From positions 1-6,849 of the forward strand of contig JAAXHE010000125.1 in assembly GCA_012271065.1 (NCBI GenBank): a stretch of DNA of 6,849 nt, in the 5' to 3' direction. Source of the DNA: Candidatus Latescibacterota bacterium (GTDB taxonomy: Bacteria; Latescibacterota; UBA2968; GCA-2709665). This document shows, piece by piece, positions 1 to 6,737 of this stretch. Below the pieces are notes generated by a model. The model had not been told where the DNA came from. It was given only the letters and a program-made list of their open reading frames with translations, and searched no databases. The position numbers and the translations under genes were made by a program. Position 1 is the first letter of the stretch; each line of letters starts with the position of its first letter.

Positions 1-11
1 GCTGCAAAAGC

Positions 12-78
12 GTCGGTCTGCGTTGGGCAAACCCACCCGTATAGACAAATATGGGCGGATTTACCCGCCTTGACCGAC
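12..78 (+). repeat. Inverted repeat enclosing two smaller hairpins
   Basis: GTCGGTC at 12-18 is exactly complementary to GACCGAC at 72-78. Inside lie TGGG/CCCA (24-27 with 32-35, four-base loop) and GGCGG/CCGCC (54-58 with 65-69, six-base loop). Together these could form a three-way junction in RNA. An alternative pairing CCCGTAT/ATATGGG (36-42 with 49-55, one G-U pair) overlaps the second inner stem and is mutually exclusive with it. The elements are seen in the sequence; whether they form a regulatory RNA, an operator or nothing is unknown. Confidence 0.35.
24..67. repeat. Two imperfect 16-bp direct repeats (TGGGC-N6-ACCCG type)
   Basis: TGGGCAAACCCACCCG at 24-39 and TGGGCGGATTTACCCG at 52-67 match at 11 of 16 positions, and all five differences are transitions. 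The conserved parts are the outer TGGGC and ACCCG blocks, so each copy is itself a rough inverted repeat. The copies start 28 bases apart. This could be a pair of protein-binding half-sites or operators for the downstream cluster, or part of a folded RNA leader. It lies 98-141 bases before the first start codon. The function is inferred only from position. Confidence 0.4.
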
Positions 79-164
79 ACATTTTCGCTCGCGCTCGGGA
101 CTCACCAGGAATTTTAAAACAGCTTCTGAGCGTTTTCCCATGACGGTATGGAGATGGCGGGAAG

Positions 165-2144
165 ATGGCATTGAGTCCCCGAACGGGCGCGCAGGATTTC
201 GGGATACCGGACGCGAATGCGAAAGACGGGTTGTCGCCCCGGGCGTTCCTGATCGGCCTCGGACTGTGCGCTCTTCTTGGAATCTGGCTGACATACAACA
301 GGATGGTGGTCCAGGGCCCCTTTATGGGCTGGTACTTTCTGGACCGGGGCGTGCTTTTTCTCTTTTTCTGTCTGGCCGTACTGCTCAACCCGCTGCTCGG
401 TCTGCTGAAACGCCGCTACGCCCTGGGCCGGGGCGAGTTGATGGCCATCTATGCAATGCTGTTGCTCCTGATGCCGGCGTGGGCGATGACCAAGGCATTG
501 CTCGGGTTCATGACGGGCGTAACCTACTATGCGTCTCCGGAGATGCGGCACCTGGAGGCTGTCCTGCCCTACTCCCTGCCGTGGCTCGCGGTGCTGGACG
601 CCGAGCCCGTCAGATGGCTGTACGAAGGATTGCCGAAGGGCGGTTCCGTGCCCTGGTGGGCGTGGGTGGTCCCTCTGTGGAGCTGGGGCTCGTTCCTGGT
701 CGCGCTGTTCGTGGTGCTGGGCTGTGTGGCGGTGATCCTCAGAAAACAGTGGGAGGAGCACGAGCGATTCGCCTTCCCCATCATGCAGGTTCCTCTAGCG
801 ATGGGCGAGCGCGGCGACGGTTGGATCGGACCGCTGTTCCGCGGCCGGATGATGTGGTCGGGGTTTGCGATTCCGTTCGCCATCGGTTCGATGAACGCGC
901 TGCACAGCTATTACCACACACTGCCCCGGATAAGCCTGCGCGCGGTGATCTGGATCTTCCGGCGCGCGATTCCGATGTCAATCAGGCTCAACTTCGCCCT
1001 GCTGGGTTATGCTTATTTCGTGAACCTGGACGTGAGTCTCAGCATCTGGCTCCTCAACGTTATCGCCAAGTGCATAAACGGCGTGTCTGCAATGCTGGGC
1101 GCGGAACGCTACGGCGTATCCGGGATGGTGGGGCGGCACAGCTCCCAGGGGTCGGAGTTCCTGGCGTTCATGGGCATGGGGTATATGCTGGCGCTGGCCG
1201 GGTACAGCCTGTGGATTGCCCGGGGCCACCTGAAAGCCGTCTGGACGAAGGTTCTGGGACGCCCGTCTCGTCTCGTCGATTCGGAGGAGGTGCTACCCTA
1301 TCGGACGGCGGTGGCCTGTGTCTTGATGGGCACGCTGTATCTTGGATGCTGGCTCTACCAGGCGGGACTGCCGCCGCATGTAATCGCACTCCTGTTCATC
1401 GCCTCCTTTGTCGTCTTTCTCGTCCTTGCCAGAATCGTCAGCGAAACCGGTTATGCCGCGACCTATTCGCCGTTGAACCCGTCGGAGTTCGTCGTATGCG
1501 TGGTCGGTTCGTCGGCGTTCGGTCCCACCGGTCTGGTAACCGCAGGCGTGGGTTACGTGTGGTCGATGACACGGCTGAACACGCTGATGCCCCGCGCATC
1601 CGCGGCGCTCAGGCTGGCGCGGGAAATGGGACGGACGCAGGGACTGATCTGGGCGATGGGCGCCGCCCTGGCCGTGGGGCTGGTTGTCGCCAGCCACACG
1701 ACGCTGGATCTCGGCTACGCACACGGAGGCCGGAACCTCGACTACTGGTTCCGCGACGTGAACGACGCCGCGTTGCCGTTCGACGAATACGTGGGACGCC
1801 GGCTGCTGGATCCCAGCCCGGTGTTCTACCGCGGATTCGTATATACCGGCCTGGGGCTGGGCCTTGCCGCGCTGCTCATGGTCCTGCGAACGCGCCTGAC
1901 ATGGTGGCCCATTCACCCGATCGCCCTGCCTGTAAGCACGATATGGATGACAGAACACTATTATTTCAGTATCTTTCTGGCGTGGGGGATCAAGGCGCTG
2001 GTGATGAAGTTCGGCGGGGCGACCCTGTACCGAAAGACCAGGCCGCTCTTTATCGGGATCATCCTGGGCGAGGCGGTCTGCCTGGGCACGTGGAGCCTCA
2101 TCGACTTTGCCACCGGAAAGGTCGGCAATATGTCCCTTCTCTAG
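165..2144 (+). CDS. DUF6785/DUF6784-type polytopic membrane protein, copy A (putative transporter)
   Basis: This is a 659-aa integral membrane protein of the DUF6785 family with a C-terminal DUF6784-like part. The family has no established function; I recall it as resembling oligopeptide-transporter (OPT) folds, which makes a secondary transporter the best guess. A short soluble N-terminus (1-24) is followed by roughly 12-15 hydrophobic segments, for example near 26-43, 62-80, 91-107, 163-191, 232-247, 276-300, 383-424, 443-466, 493-511, 554-573 and 626-645. Motifs shared with the second copy are HERFAFPI (199-206), FVNLDVSLSIW (285-295), ARIVSETG (422-429), GSSAFGP (448-454), a WWP-HP-ALP stretch (580-589) and KFGGATLYR (615-623). 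ATG 165 is the only in-frame start fitting the paralogue; its ribosome-binding site (GGAG, 150-153) is weak. It is the first gene of the cluster, 57 bases before the oxygenase gene. No signal peptide distinct from the first membrane segment is visible. Confidence 0.85.
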   Translation: MALSPRTGAQDFGIPDANAKDGLSPRAFLIGLGLCALLGIWLTYNRMVVQGPFMGWYFLDRGVLFLFFCLAVLLNPLLGLLKRRYALGRGELMAIYAMLLLLMPAWAMTKALLGFMTGVTYYASPEMRHLEAVLPYSLPWLAVLDAEPVRWLYEGLPKGGSVPWWAWVVPLWSWGSFLVALFVVLGCVAVILRKQWEEHERFAFPIMQVPLAMGERGDGWIGPLFRGRMMWSGFAIPFAIGSMNALHSYYHTLPRISLRAVIWIFRRAIPMSIRLNFALLGYAYFVNLDVSLSIWLLNVIAKCINGVSAMLGAERYGVSGMVGRHSSQGSEFLAFMGMGYMLALAGYSLWIARGHLKAVWTKVLGRPSRLVDSEEVLPYRTAVACVLMGTLYLGCWLYQAGLPPHVIALLFIASFVVFLVLARIVSETGYAATYSPLNPSEFVVCVVGSSAFGPTGLVTAGVGYVWSMTRLNTLMPRASAALRLAREMGRTQGLIWAMGAALAVGLVVASHTTLDLGYAHGGRNLDYWFRDVNDAALPFDEYVGRRLLDPSPVFYRGFVYTGLGLGLAALLMVLRTRLTWWPIHPIALPVSTIWMTEHYYFSIFLAWGIKALVMKFGGATLYRKTRPLFIGIILGEAVCLGTWSLIDFATGKVGNMSLL

Positions 2145-2163
2145 CGATTCAAGTTTCCAACGA

Positions 2164-2177
2164 TGATCGACCGATCA
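2164..2177. repeat. Short palindrome just upstream of the oxygenase gene
   Basis: TGATCG at 2164-2169 and CGATCA at 2172-2177 form a perfect 6+6 inverted repeat with a two-base spacer, ending 11 bases before the Shine-Dalgarno sequence of the oxygenase gene. The spacer is too short for a good RNA hairpin loop, so if real it would more likely be a DNA-binding site. It could equally be chance. Confidence 0.3.
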
Positions 2178-2188
2178 CCTCATCCAAT

Positions 2189-2193
2189 AGGAG
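2189..2193 (+). promoter_or_regulatory. Ribosome-binding site of the oxygenase gene (AGGAG)
   Basis: AGGAG sits eight bases before the ATG at 2202, an ideal spacing. It decides between that start and the in-frame ATG at 2163, which would add 13 residues and has no such site. Translation therefore very probably begins at 2202. Confidence 0.8.
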
Positions 2194-2201
2194 ACATACC
2201 C

Positions 2202-3104
2202 ATGCTTTCTCAGGAACAGATTGAATTCTACCAAACCAACGGCTATCTCGGCGTGGAGGACGTTCTTTCCCTTGAGGAAGTCGCAGAACTTCGCCGGGTC
2301 ACCGATGCGTTCGTCGAAGCTTCACGGCAGGTCACCGAGACCGACAAGGTATTCGATCTGGAACCGGGCCATACGCCGGAAAACCCGCAGTTGCGCCGTC
2401 TCATCGACCCGTCGAAGCAGCACGACGTGTACGCCCGGGGCCTGCGCCACGAAAGGATCCTGGACATCACCGCGCAGCTCATCGGACCGGGTATCAGGAC
2501 GAATGGAGACAAACTCAACATGAAATCCGCGGAGGTGGGCAGCCCGGTGGAGTGGCACCAGGACTGGGCGTTCTACCCCCATACCAACGACGACCTGCTC
2601 GCGGTCGGCGTCGCCATAGACGATATGACCCTCGAGAACGGCTGCCTGCTTGTCGTTCCGGGGTCTCACAAGGGGCGCATACACGACCACCACCTCAACG
2701 GCCGTTTTGCCGGCGCGGTTACCGAGCCGGACTTCACCGGTGAGGGCGCCGTCCCGATCGAAATCAAGGCCGGCGGCATCTCCATCCACCACGTGCGGAC
2801 GCTGCACGCATCCGCCCCGAATACTTCCGGGAAGCCGCGGCGTCTACTGCTGTATATGTATTGCGCGGTAGATGCCTTTCCGCTGGTCCAACCCATTGTT
2901 ACCTGGGAAGAATTCAACGGTAAAATCCTGCGCGGGGAACCCACCCGGGAACCGCGCATGGTCGACGCCCCTGTCCGACTACCGCTTCCTCCGGCGGAGC
3001 GCAGTGGATCAATCTATGAAATCCAGACCATTCTCGAGGAGAGTAAGGTAACTCCCGATGATGTGGATTCCCGGAGTGAAACCGCCGCTGTTGCTTCAAG
3101 ATAG
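2202..3104 (+). CDS. Phytanoyl-CoA dioxygenase (PhyH) family Fe(II)/2-oxoglutarate-dependent oxygenase
   Basis: This 300-aa cytoplasmic enzyme is of usual PhyH length. Family members use Fe(II), O2 and 2-oxoglutarate to hydroxylate or oxidatively cleave small molecules, giving succinate and CO2. The opening Q-I-E-F-Y-Q-T-N-G-Y-L motif (5-16) is the typical PhyH N-terminus. The iron triad is visible: H119 and D121 in EWHQDW, and distal H202 in RTLHAS. R213 or R214 in KPRRLL, eleven or twelve residues after that histidine, is the likely 2-oxoglutarate carboxylate anchor. The core strand LENGCLLVVPGSHKG (144-158) is also typical. All key residues are present, so it should be active. The substrate cannot be read from sequence; bacterial relatives act on ectoine, phosphonates and other polar compounds, so phytanoyl-CoA itself is not implied. 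It lies between two paralogous membrane protein genes, suggesting oxidation of what they transport. The tail after about residue 280 is polar and poorly conserved looking. Confidence 0.9.
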   Translation: MLSQEQIEFYQTNGYLGVEDVLSLEEVAELRRVTDAFVEASRQVTETDKVFDLEPGHTPENPQLRRLIDPSKQHDVYARGLRHERILDITAQLIGPGIRTNGDKLNMKSAEVGSPVEWHQDWAFYPHTNDDLLAVGVAIDDMTLENGCLLVVPGSHKGRIHDHHLNGRFAGAVTEPDFTGEGAVPIEIKAGGISIHHVRTLHASAPNTSGKPRRLLLYMYCAVDAFPLVQPIVTWEEFNGKILRGEPTREPRMVDAPVRLPLPPAERSGSIYEIQTILEESKVTPDDVDSRSETAAVASR

Positions 3105-3169
3105 GGCGAGGAGATTGCGACGGTACGATATCCCGTCGATGGTCGAGATCCAGGAATTGCGGTAAAAAC

Positions 3170-3174
3170 GAGGA
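3170..3174 (+). promoter_or_regulatory. Ribosome-binding site of membrane protein copy B (GAGGA)
   Basis: GAGGA lies eight bases before ATG 3183, supporting that start even though it gives the second copy an N-terminus about five residues longer than the first. The 78-base gap before it has its own ribosome-binding site and no stem-plus-T-run terminator, which fits read-through transcription from the oxygenase gene. Confidence 0.7.
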
Positions 3175-3182
3175 CGTGACGG

Positions 3183-5162
3183 ATGGCCGACGTCCCGGCG
3201 GAGAGCCTTCGAGATGGGACTCCTGGCGAACGCAGCGGGGTGTGTGAGGAGGTACGGGACGGACTGACGGGCAGGGCCTTCCTGATCGGGCTCGTTCTGT
3301 GCCTCTTTCTGGCTGTTGTCATCCCCTACAACCGTATGGTGATCCAGGGTACCTCTCTCCACTACTATTTTGTGGACCGTGGCATCCTGTTCGTTTTTCT
3401 CTTACTGATCCTTTTCTGCAACGTCGTCCTGAAGCCGGCGCATCGCCTGAAACGTGGAGAGCTTCTGTGCATTTTTTCGATGCTTCTGGTGTCGATGCCG
3501 GCACTGTGGATGGTCAAGTGGCTGATCGCCTTTCTGACTGGCGCAACTTACTACGCTTCCCCGGAGCGCCCCGACCTGGAAGCCGTACTGCCCCATATAC
3601 TGCCGTGGACGGCCCCACGTAACGCCGAGGCGGTGCGCGGATTCTACGAGGGGCTTCCGCACGGCGTTCCCCTGCCCTGGCTGGCATGGCTGGCCCCCCT
3701 GGCAAGTTGGGGGTCGTTTTTTTTGGTGCTGTTCGGAGTGTTGTTATGCATCGCCGTGATATTCCGGAGGCAGTGGTCGGAGCACGAGCGGTTCGCGTTT
3801 CCGATTCTCCAGGTGCCGCTGGAAATGACGGAAACGGATGCCGGGCGCCTGGGACCGCTGTTCAGGAACCGATTGATGTGGGCGGGGTTTGCCGTCCCGC
3901 TTTTGATCGGTACGATCAATGGTCTGAATCACTATTTCCATACGGTGCCCCGGGTCCAGATGGGGACGATGCTCTGGATTTTTCAGGGGACGACCCCGTT
4001 ACCCCTGAGGATGCACTTTGCAATTCTCGGGTATTCCTACTTTGTGAACCTGGACGTGAGCCTGAGCATCTGGGTGTTCAACGTCATCTCCAAGGTCATC
4101 AGGGGGACGCTGGCGGTCTTCGGAGCGGAGTATACGGATGTCTCGGGTATGGTCGGCCGGTTCAGTTCCCGCGGGTCGTCGTTTCTCGCGCTGACAGGGA
4201 TGGGATACATGCTGGTGCTGGCCGCGTACAGCGCGTGGACGGCGCGGGCCCACCTGCGCGGGGTCTTTACCAGGGCGTTCAGGACGTCGTCAACCGCCGA
4301 CGATTCCGGTGAAGTCATCTCCTACCGTGCCGCGGTCTTCGGAACCCTTGGGGGCCTGGTATATCTTGGGTGCTGGTTGTACCAGGCGGGAATGTCTCTC
4401 GCTCTGATCCTGTTTCTGTTCTTCTCTTGTATCGTGGTGTTTTTCGTTCTTGCGCGGATTGTGAGCGAGACGGGATTCATAGCCACCTATTCGCCCATCA
4501 ACCCGGCTGAGTTCGTGGTCTGCGCAACGGGTTCGTCGGCCTTCGGCCCGGCGGGGCTGGTGACGCTGGGGTTCGGTTACGCCTGGACGATGACGCGGGT
4601 CAGCAACGTGATGCCCCGCGCCCTCGGGGCGCTGTGGCTGTCGAGGGGGATGAGGCGCAAGCGCGGCCTGATCTGGGCGATGGGCGCGGCGATGGGGGTT
4701 GGACTGGTTACCGCAAGCGCGATGACGCTGGATCTGGGCTATGCGCGGGGCGGTCTGAATCTGGACCGGCACTTCCGCGATTATTCGCGGATCCCGTTCG
4801 ATGCCTTTGTGGGGACGCGCATGCTGGAGCCGAGTCCCGTTTTCACGAAAGGCATGCTTTATACCGGACTCGGGATGGGTATTGCAGGTCTGTTGACCCT
4901 GCTGAGGATGCGTCTCAGGTGGTGGCCTCTGCACCCGGTTGCGCTTCCATTGAGTACGATCTGGTACACGGATACCTATTTCTTCAGTGTCTTCTTGGCC
5001 TGGTGGATGAAAGCGACCGTGTTGAAATTCGGAGGGGCGACGCTGTACCGGAGGACCCGGCCGCTCTTCATCGGAATAATACTGGGAGAGGCCACCGGCG
5101 CTGGCGTGTGGTGCATCGTGGACTACTTTTCGGGAACGATCGGAAACAGAATCTTCGTATAA
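3183..5162 (+). CDS. DUF6785/DUF6784-type polytopic membrane protein, copy B (putative transporter)
   Basis: This is a paralogue of the first gene in the window, also exactly 659 aa, colinear over the whole length from GLTGRAFLIG (27-36) onward and identical in all the long motif blocks: HERFAFPI (201-208), FVNLDVSLSIW (287-297), ARIVSETG (424-431), GSSAFGP (450-456) and KFGGATLYR (615-623). By eye well over half of residues are identical. Differences concentrate at the N-terminus (1-26), around 56-62 and 81-91, at 215-223, in a polar loop near 355-380, and at the extreme C-terminus. Small compensating gaps bring the two copies into the same numbering by about residue 540. Membrane topology should match copy A. 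The shared family function is unknown; transport is inferred. Keeping two intact copies around one oxygenase suggests either two related substrates or a heteromer. DNA similarity is broken up (28 of 30 bases match at 1020-1049 versus 4044-4073), so the duplication is not recent. Confidence 0.85.
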   Translation: MADVPAESLRDGTPGERSGVCEEVRDGLTGRAFLIGLVLCLFLAVVIPYNRMVIQGTSLHYYFVDRGILFVFLLLILFCNVVLKPAHRLKRGELLCIFSMLLVSMPALWMVKWLIAFLTGATYYASPERPDLEAVLPHILPWTAPRNAEAVRGFYEGLPHGVPLPWLAWLAPLASWGSFFLVLFGVLLCIAVIFRRQWSEHERFAFPILQVPLEMTETDAGRLGPLFRNRLMWAGFAVPLLIGTINGLNHYFHTVPRVQMGTMLWIFQGTTPLPLRMHFAILGYSYFVNLDVSLSIWVFNVISKVIRGTLAVFGAEYTDVSGMVGRFSSRGSSFLALTGMGYMLVLAAYSAWTARAHLRGVFTRAFRTSSTADDSGEVISYRAAVFGTLGGLVYLGCWLYQAGMSLALILFLFFSCIVVFFVLARIVSETGFIATYSPINPAEFVVCATGSSAFGPAGLVTLGFGYAWTMTRVSNVMPRALGALWLSRGMRRKRGLIWAMGAAMGVGLVTASAMTLDLGYARGGLNLDRHFRDYSRIPFDAFVGTRMLEPSPVFTKGMLYTGLGMGIAGLLTLLRMRLRWWPLHPVALPLSTIWYTDTYFFSVFLAWWMKATVLKFGGATLYRRTRPLFIGIILGEATGAGVWCIVDYFSGTIGNRIFV

Positions 5163-5189
5163 GCGGCAATCTTCGAAATGGGGAACGGA

Positions 5190-6737
5190 ATGGAAATCTT
5201 CGACATGAACTGCATGCTGGGGCCCACGCGAACGAACCGCGAGCCGTGCTTTCGGACACCCGAAGCGCTGCTGACCGAGATGGATCGACTTGGCATCTCC
5301 GAAGCCCTGGTCTACGCGAGCCACGCCGCCATGGGACACCCGGCGGATGCGAACGCCTTCGCGGTGGAGGCCACCCGTTCCCATCCGCGGCTCCACCCCT
5401 GCTGGGCCGTTCTGCCTCCAGGTACCGGAGAACTACCCGAGCCTGATGAGCTGGTGGAACAGATGCGCGCCCAGGGCGTGCGGGCGGCCAGGATATTTCC
5501 GGGCGTCCACGGTTTTCCGTTGCTGGAACGGATTTTGCGGCCGCTGCTGAGAGCCCTCGCCGAAGCGGGAATCCCGTTGATTGTGGACGATGGGCGCACT
5601 GGATGGAGCCAGCTCACGGACTGGCGCGGGGTCTTTGAAATTGCTGAAGCGCACCCCGCGCTGCCGATTGTGTTGATTCGCGCAGGAGGCACGACCGCGA
5701 GGGCGCTTTACGGAGTCTGGGATGCGTTTCCCAACATTTACATCGAGGCGTCGTACATCCAGGAGTCGCGGATCGTGGAGGAGATTACAGGACGTTTCGG
5801 ACACCGGCGACTGTTATTCGGGACGGGGATGCCCGCCTGGGACCCGGGAGGACCGATGGGACTTCTGGCGGGCGCGCGAATATCACAGCAGGAACGGGCG
5901 GATATCGCCGGCAACAGCCTCCGGCGGCTGCTCGGTATCCCGGAACCGGAGCCTGGACTTGAGCCGGACTGGCCCTCCGGCGCGGACGGTTTCCGGGTGT
6001 TTGACGTCCACGGCCACCTGGGCAGGTTTCACTCGAAGTACCACCGCGACTGGTCGGCCGAACAGATGGTGTCGCGCATGGACGAAGTGGGGGTGGAACG
6101 GTTTGCCGTCAGCCATTTTCTCGCCATCGGCGCCGACTACCGAGAAGGAAATACGCGGATCGGCGCCGGCGTGGCGGCCTTTCCGGACCGGCTCGTGGGT
6201 TACGTGGTCTATAATCCGAATTACGAATCGGAAATGCCCCGCGAGATGACGCGCGGGTTCGACGAGCTGGGTTGCCGGGGCATAAAGATCCATTGCAATC
6301 TTCACGACACGTCAACCGAGGACCCTCGCTACCGCCTCGCCTTTCAAACGGCGCACGAGCGGAACCGCCCCATGCTATGCCATGTCCACCGCGGGCCGTC
6401 TCCCGCGTTCCTGATGGATACGCTCGCGGCTTTTCCCAACGCGAAGTTCATCTATGCGCATATTGGCGGAGGCAGCCGCGAGGGACTGGCGCCATTTCTG
6501 GATGTCGCCCACGCACGGCCGAATCTGTTTTTCGATCTGGGTTACTCGAAAATGGCGCGAGGCACGCTGGCCTGGCTTGTCCAGCATGCGCCGCCCGCGC
6601 AAATCCTGTACGGATCGGACCATCCCGTAAACGGATTTCCGTATCAACTCGGACGGGTGCTGTACGCCGACATTCCCGATGCATTGAAGCGCATGATCCT
6701 CTGGGATAACGCGGCCAGGATATTCGGCGTGCAATAA
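5190..6737 (+). CDS. Tandem-domain amidohydrolase_2 family protein (degenerate N-half, intact C-half)
   Basis: This 515-aa protein has two amidohydrolase_2 (TIM-barrel) domains, about 1-250 and 268-515, joined by a Pro/Glu-rich linker (251-267); single-domain members are about half this length. Family members are metal-dependent hydrolases or decarboxylases. The C-half keeps the ligand set: H274 and H276 in FDVHGHLG, H398 in MLCHVH, H424 in YAHIGG and D477 in YGSDHP. At the matching N-half positions I read N7 and M9 (FDMNCMLG), D133 (IVDDG), R164 (LIRAGG) and G213 (FGTGMP), so no metal site remains. The halves otherwise align in order, including both C-terminal helices (LRRLLGI / AARIFGV). 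The N-half is probably structural, regulatory or differently catalytic. The start at 5190 puts MEIFD at the usual family N-terminus with GGGGA five bases upstream; ATG 5178 in the same frame adds four residues and is possible. It follows copy B by 27 bases, so is very likely co-transcribed. The substrate is unknown. Confidence 0.85.
   Translation: MEIFDMNCMLGPTRTNREPCFRTPEALLTEMDRLGISEALVYASHAAMGHPADANAFAVEATRSHPRLHPCWAVLPPGTGELPEPDELVEQMRAQGVRAARIFPGVHGFPLLERILRPLLRALAEAGIPLIVDDGRTGWSQLTDWRGVFEIAEAHPALPIVLIRAGGTTARALYGVWDAFPNIYIEASYIQESRIVEEITGRFGHRRLLFGTGMPAWDPGGPMGLLAGARISQQERADIAGNSLRRLLGIPEPEPGLEPDWPSGADGFRVFDVHGHLGRFHSKYHRDWSAEQMVSRMDEVGVERFAVSHFLAIGADYREGNTRIGAGVAAFPDRLVGYVVYNPNYESEMPREMTRGFDELGCRGIKIHCNLHDTSTEDPRYRLAFQTAHERNRPMLCHVHRGPSPAFLMDTLAAFPNAKFIYAHIGGGSREGLAPFLDVAHARPNLFFDLGYSKMARGTLAWLVQHAPPAQILYGSDHPVNGFPYQLGRVLYADIPDALKRMILWDNAARIFGVQ

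Larger units (their letters stand above)
1..164. other. Non-coding leader region upstream of the cluster
   Basis: I see no credible gene here. The end of any preceding gene lies outside the window. The stretch holds a nested set of repeats at 12-78 (listed separately), a TTTTAAAA palindrome at 112-119 in otherwise GC-rich DNA, and a weak ribosome-binding stretch GGAG at 150-153, eleven bases before the ATG at 165. I could not find a convincing -35/-10 pair. The best -35-like hexamer, TTGACC at 70-75, has only GC-rich sequence where a -10 box should be. Confidence 0.6.

Noticed and set aside
70..98. TTGACC at 70-75 as a -35 promoter element
   Set aside because: The region 16-18 bases downstream is GC-rich with no resemblance to a -10 box, so a sigma-70-type promoter is not supported.
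140..2224. A 694-codon open frame on the + strand overlapping almost all of membrane protein copy A
   Set aside because: Its translation is Arg/Gly/Pro-rich with no recognisable domain or membrane pattern, while the overlapping frame has a clear paralogue in the same window. Long shadow frames are common in GC-rich coding DNA. Still, its length without a stop is striking.
3118..3138. Six-base stem CGACGG/CCGTCG with a nine-base loop between the oxygenase gene and copy B
   Set aside because: It is short and not followed by a T run, so it is not a terminator; such stems are expected often in GC-rich DNA.
3109..3165. AGGAG followed by a 16-codon frame from TTG 3115 in the gap before copy B
   Set aside because: Only one base separates the AGGAG from the TTG, too short for initiation, and no ATG or GTG lies at proper spacing. 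The short frame has no features of a leader peptide such as a run of one amino acid.
4290..5396. A 368-codon open frame on the - strand opposite copy B
   Set aside because: The composition (His, Arg, Gln and Pro rich) is typical of the reverse complement of GC-rich membrane protein genes, and it runs antisense into the start of the amidohydrolase gene.
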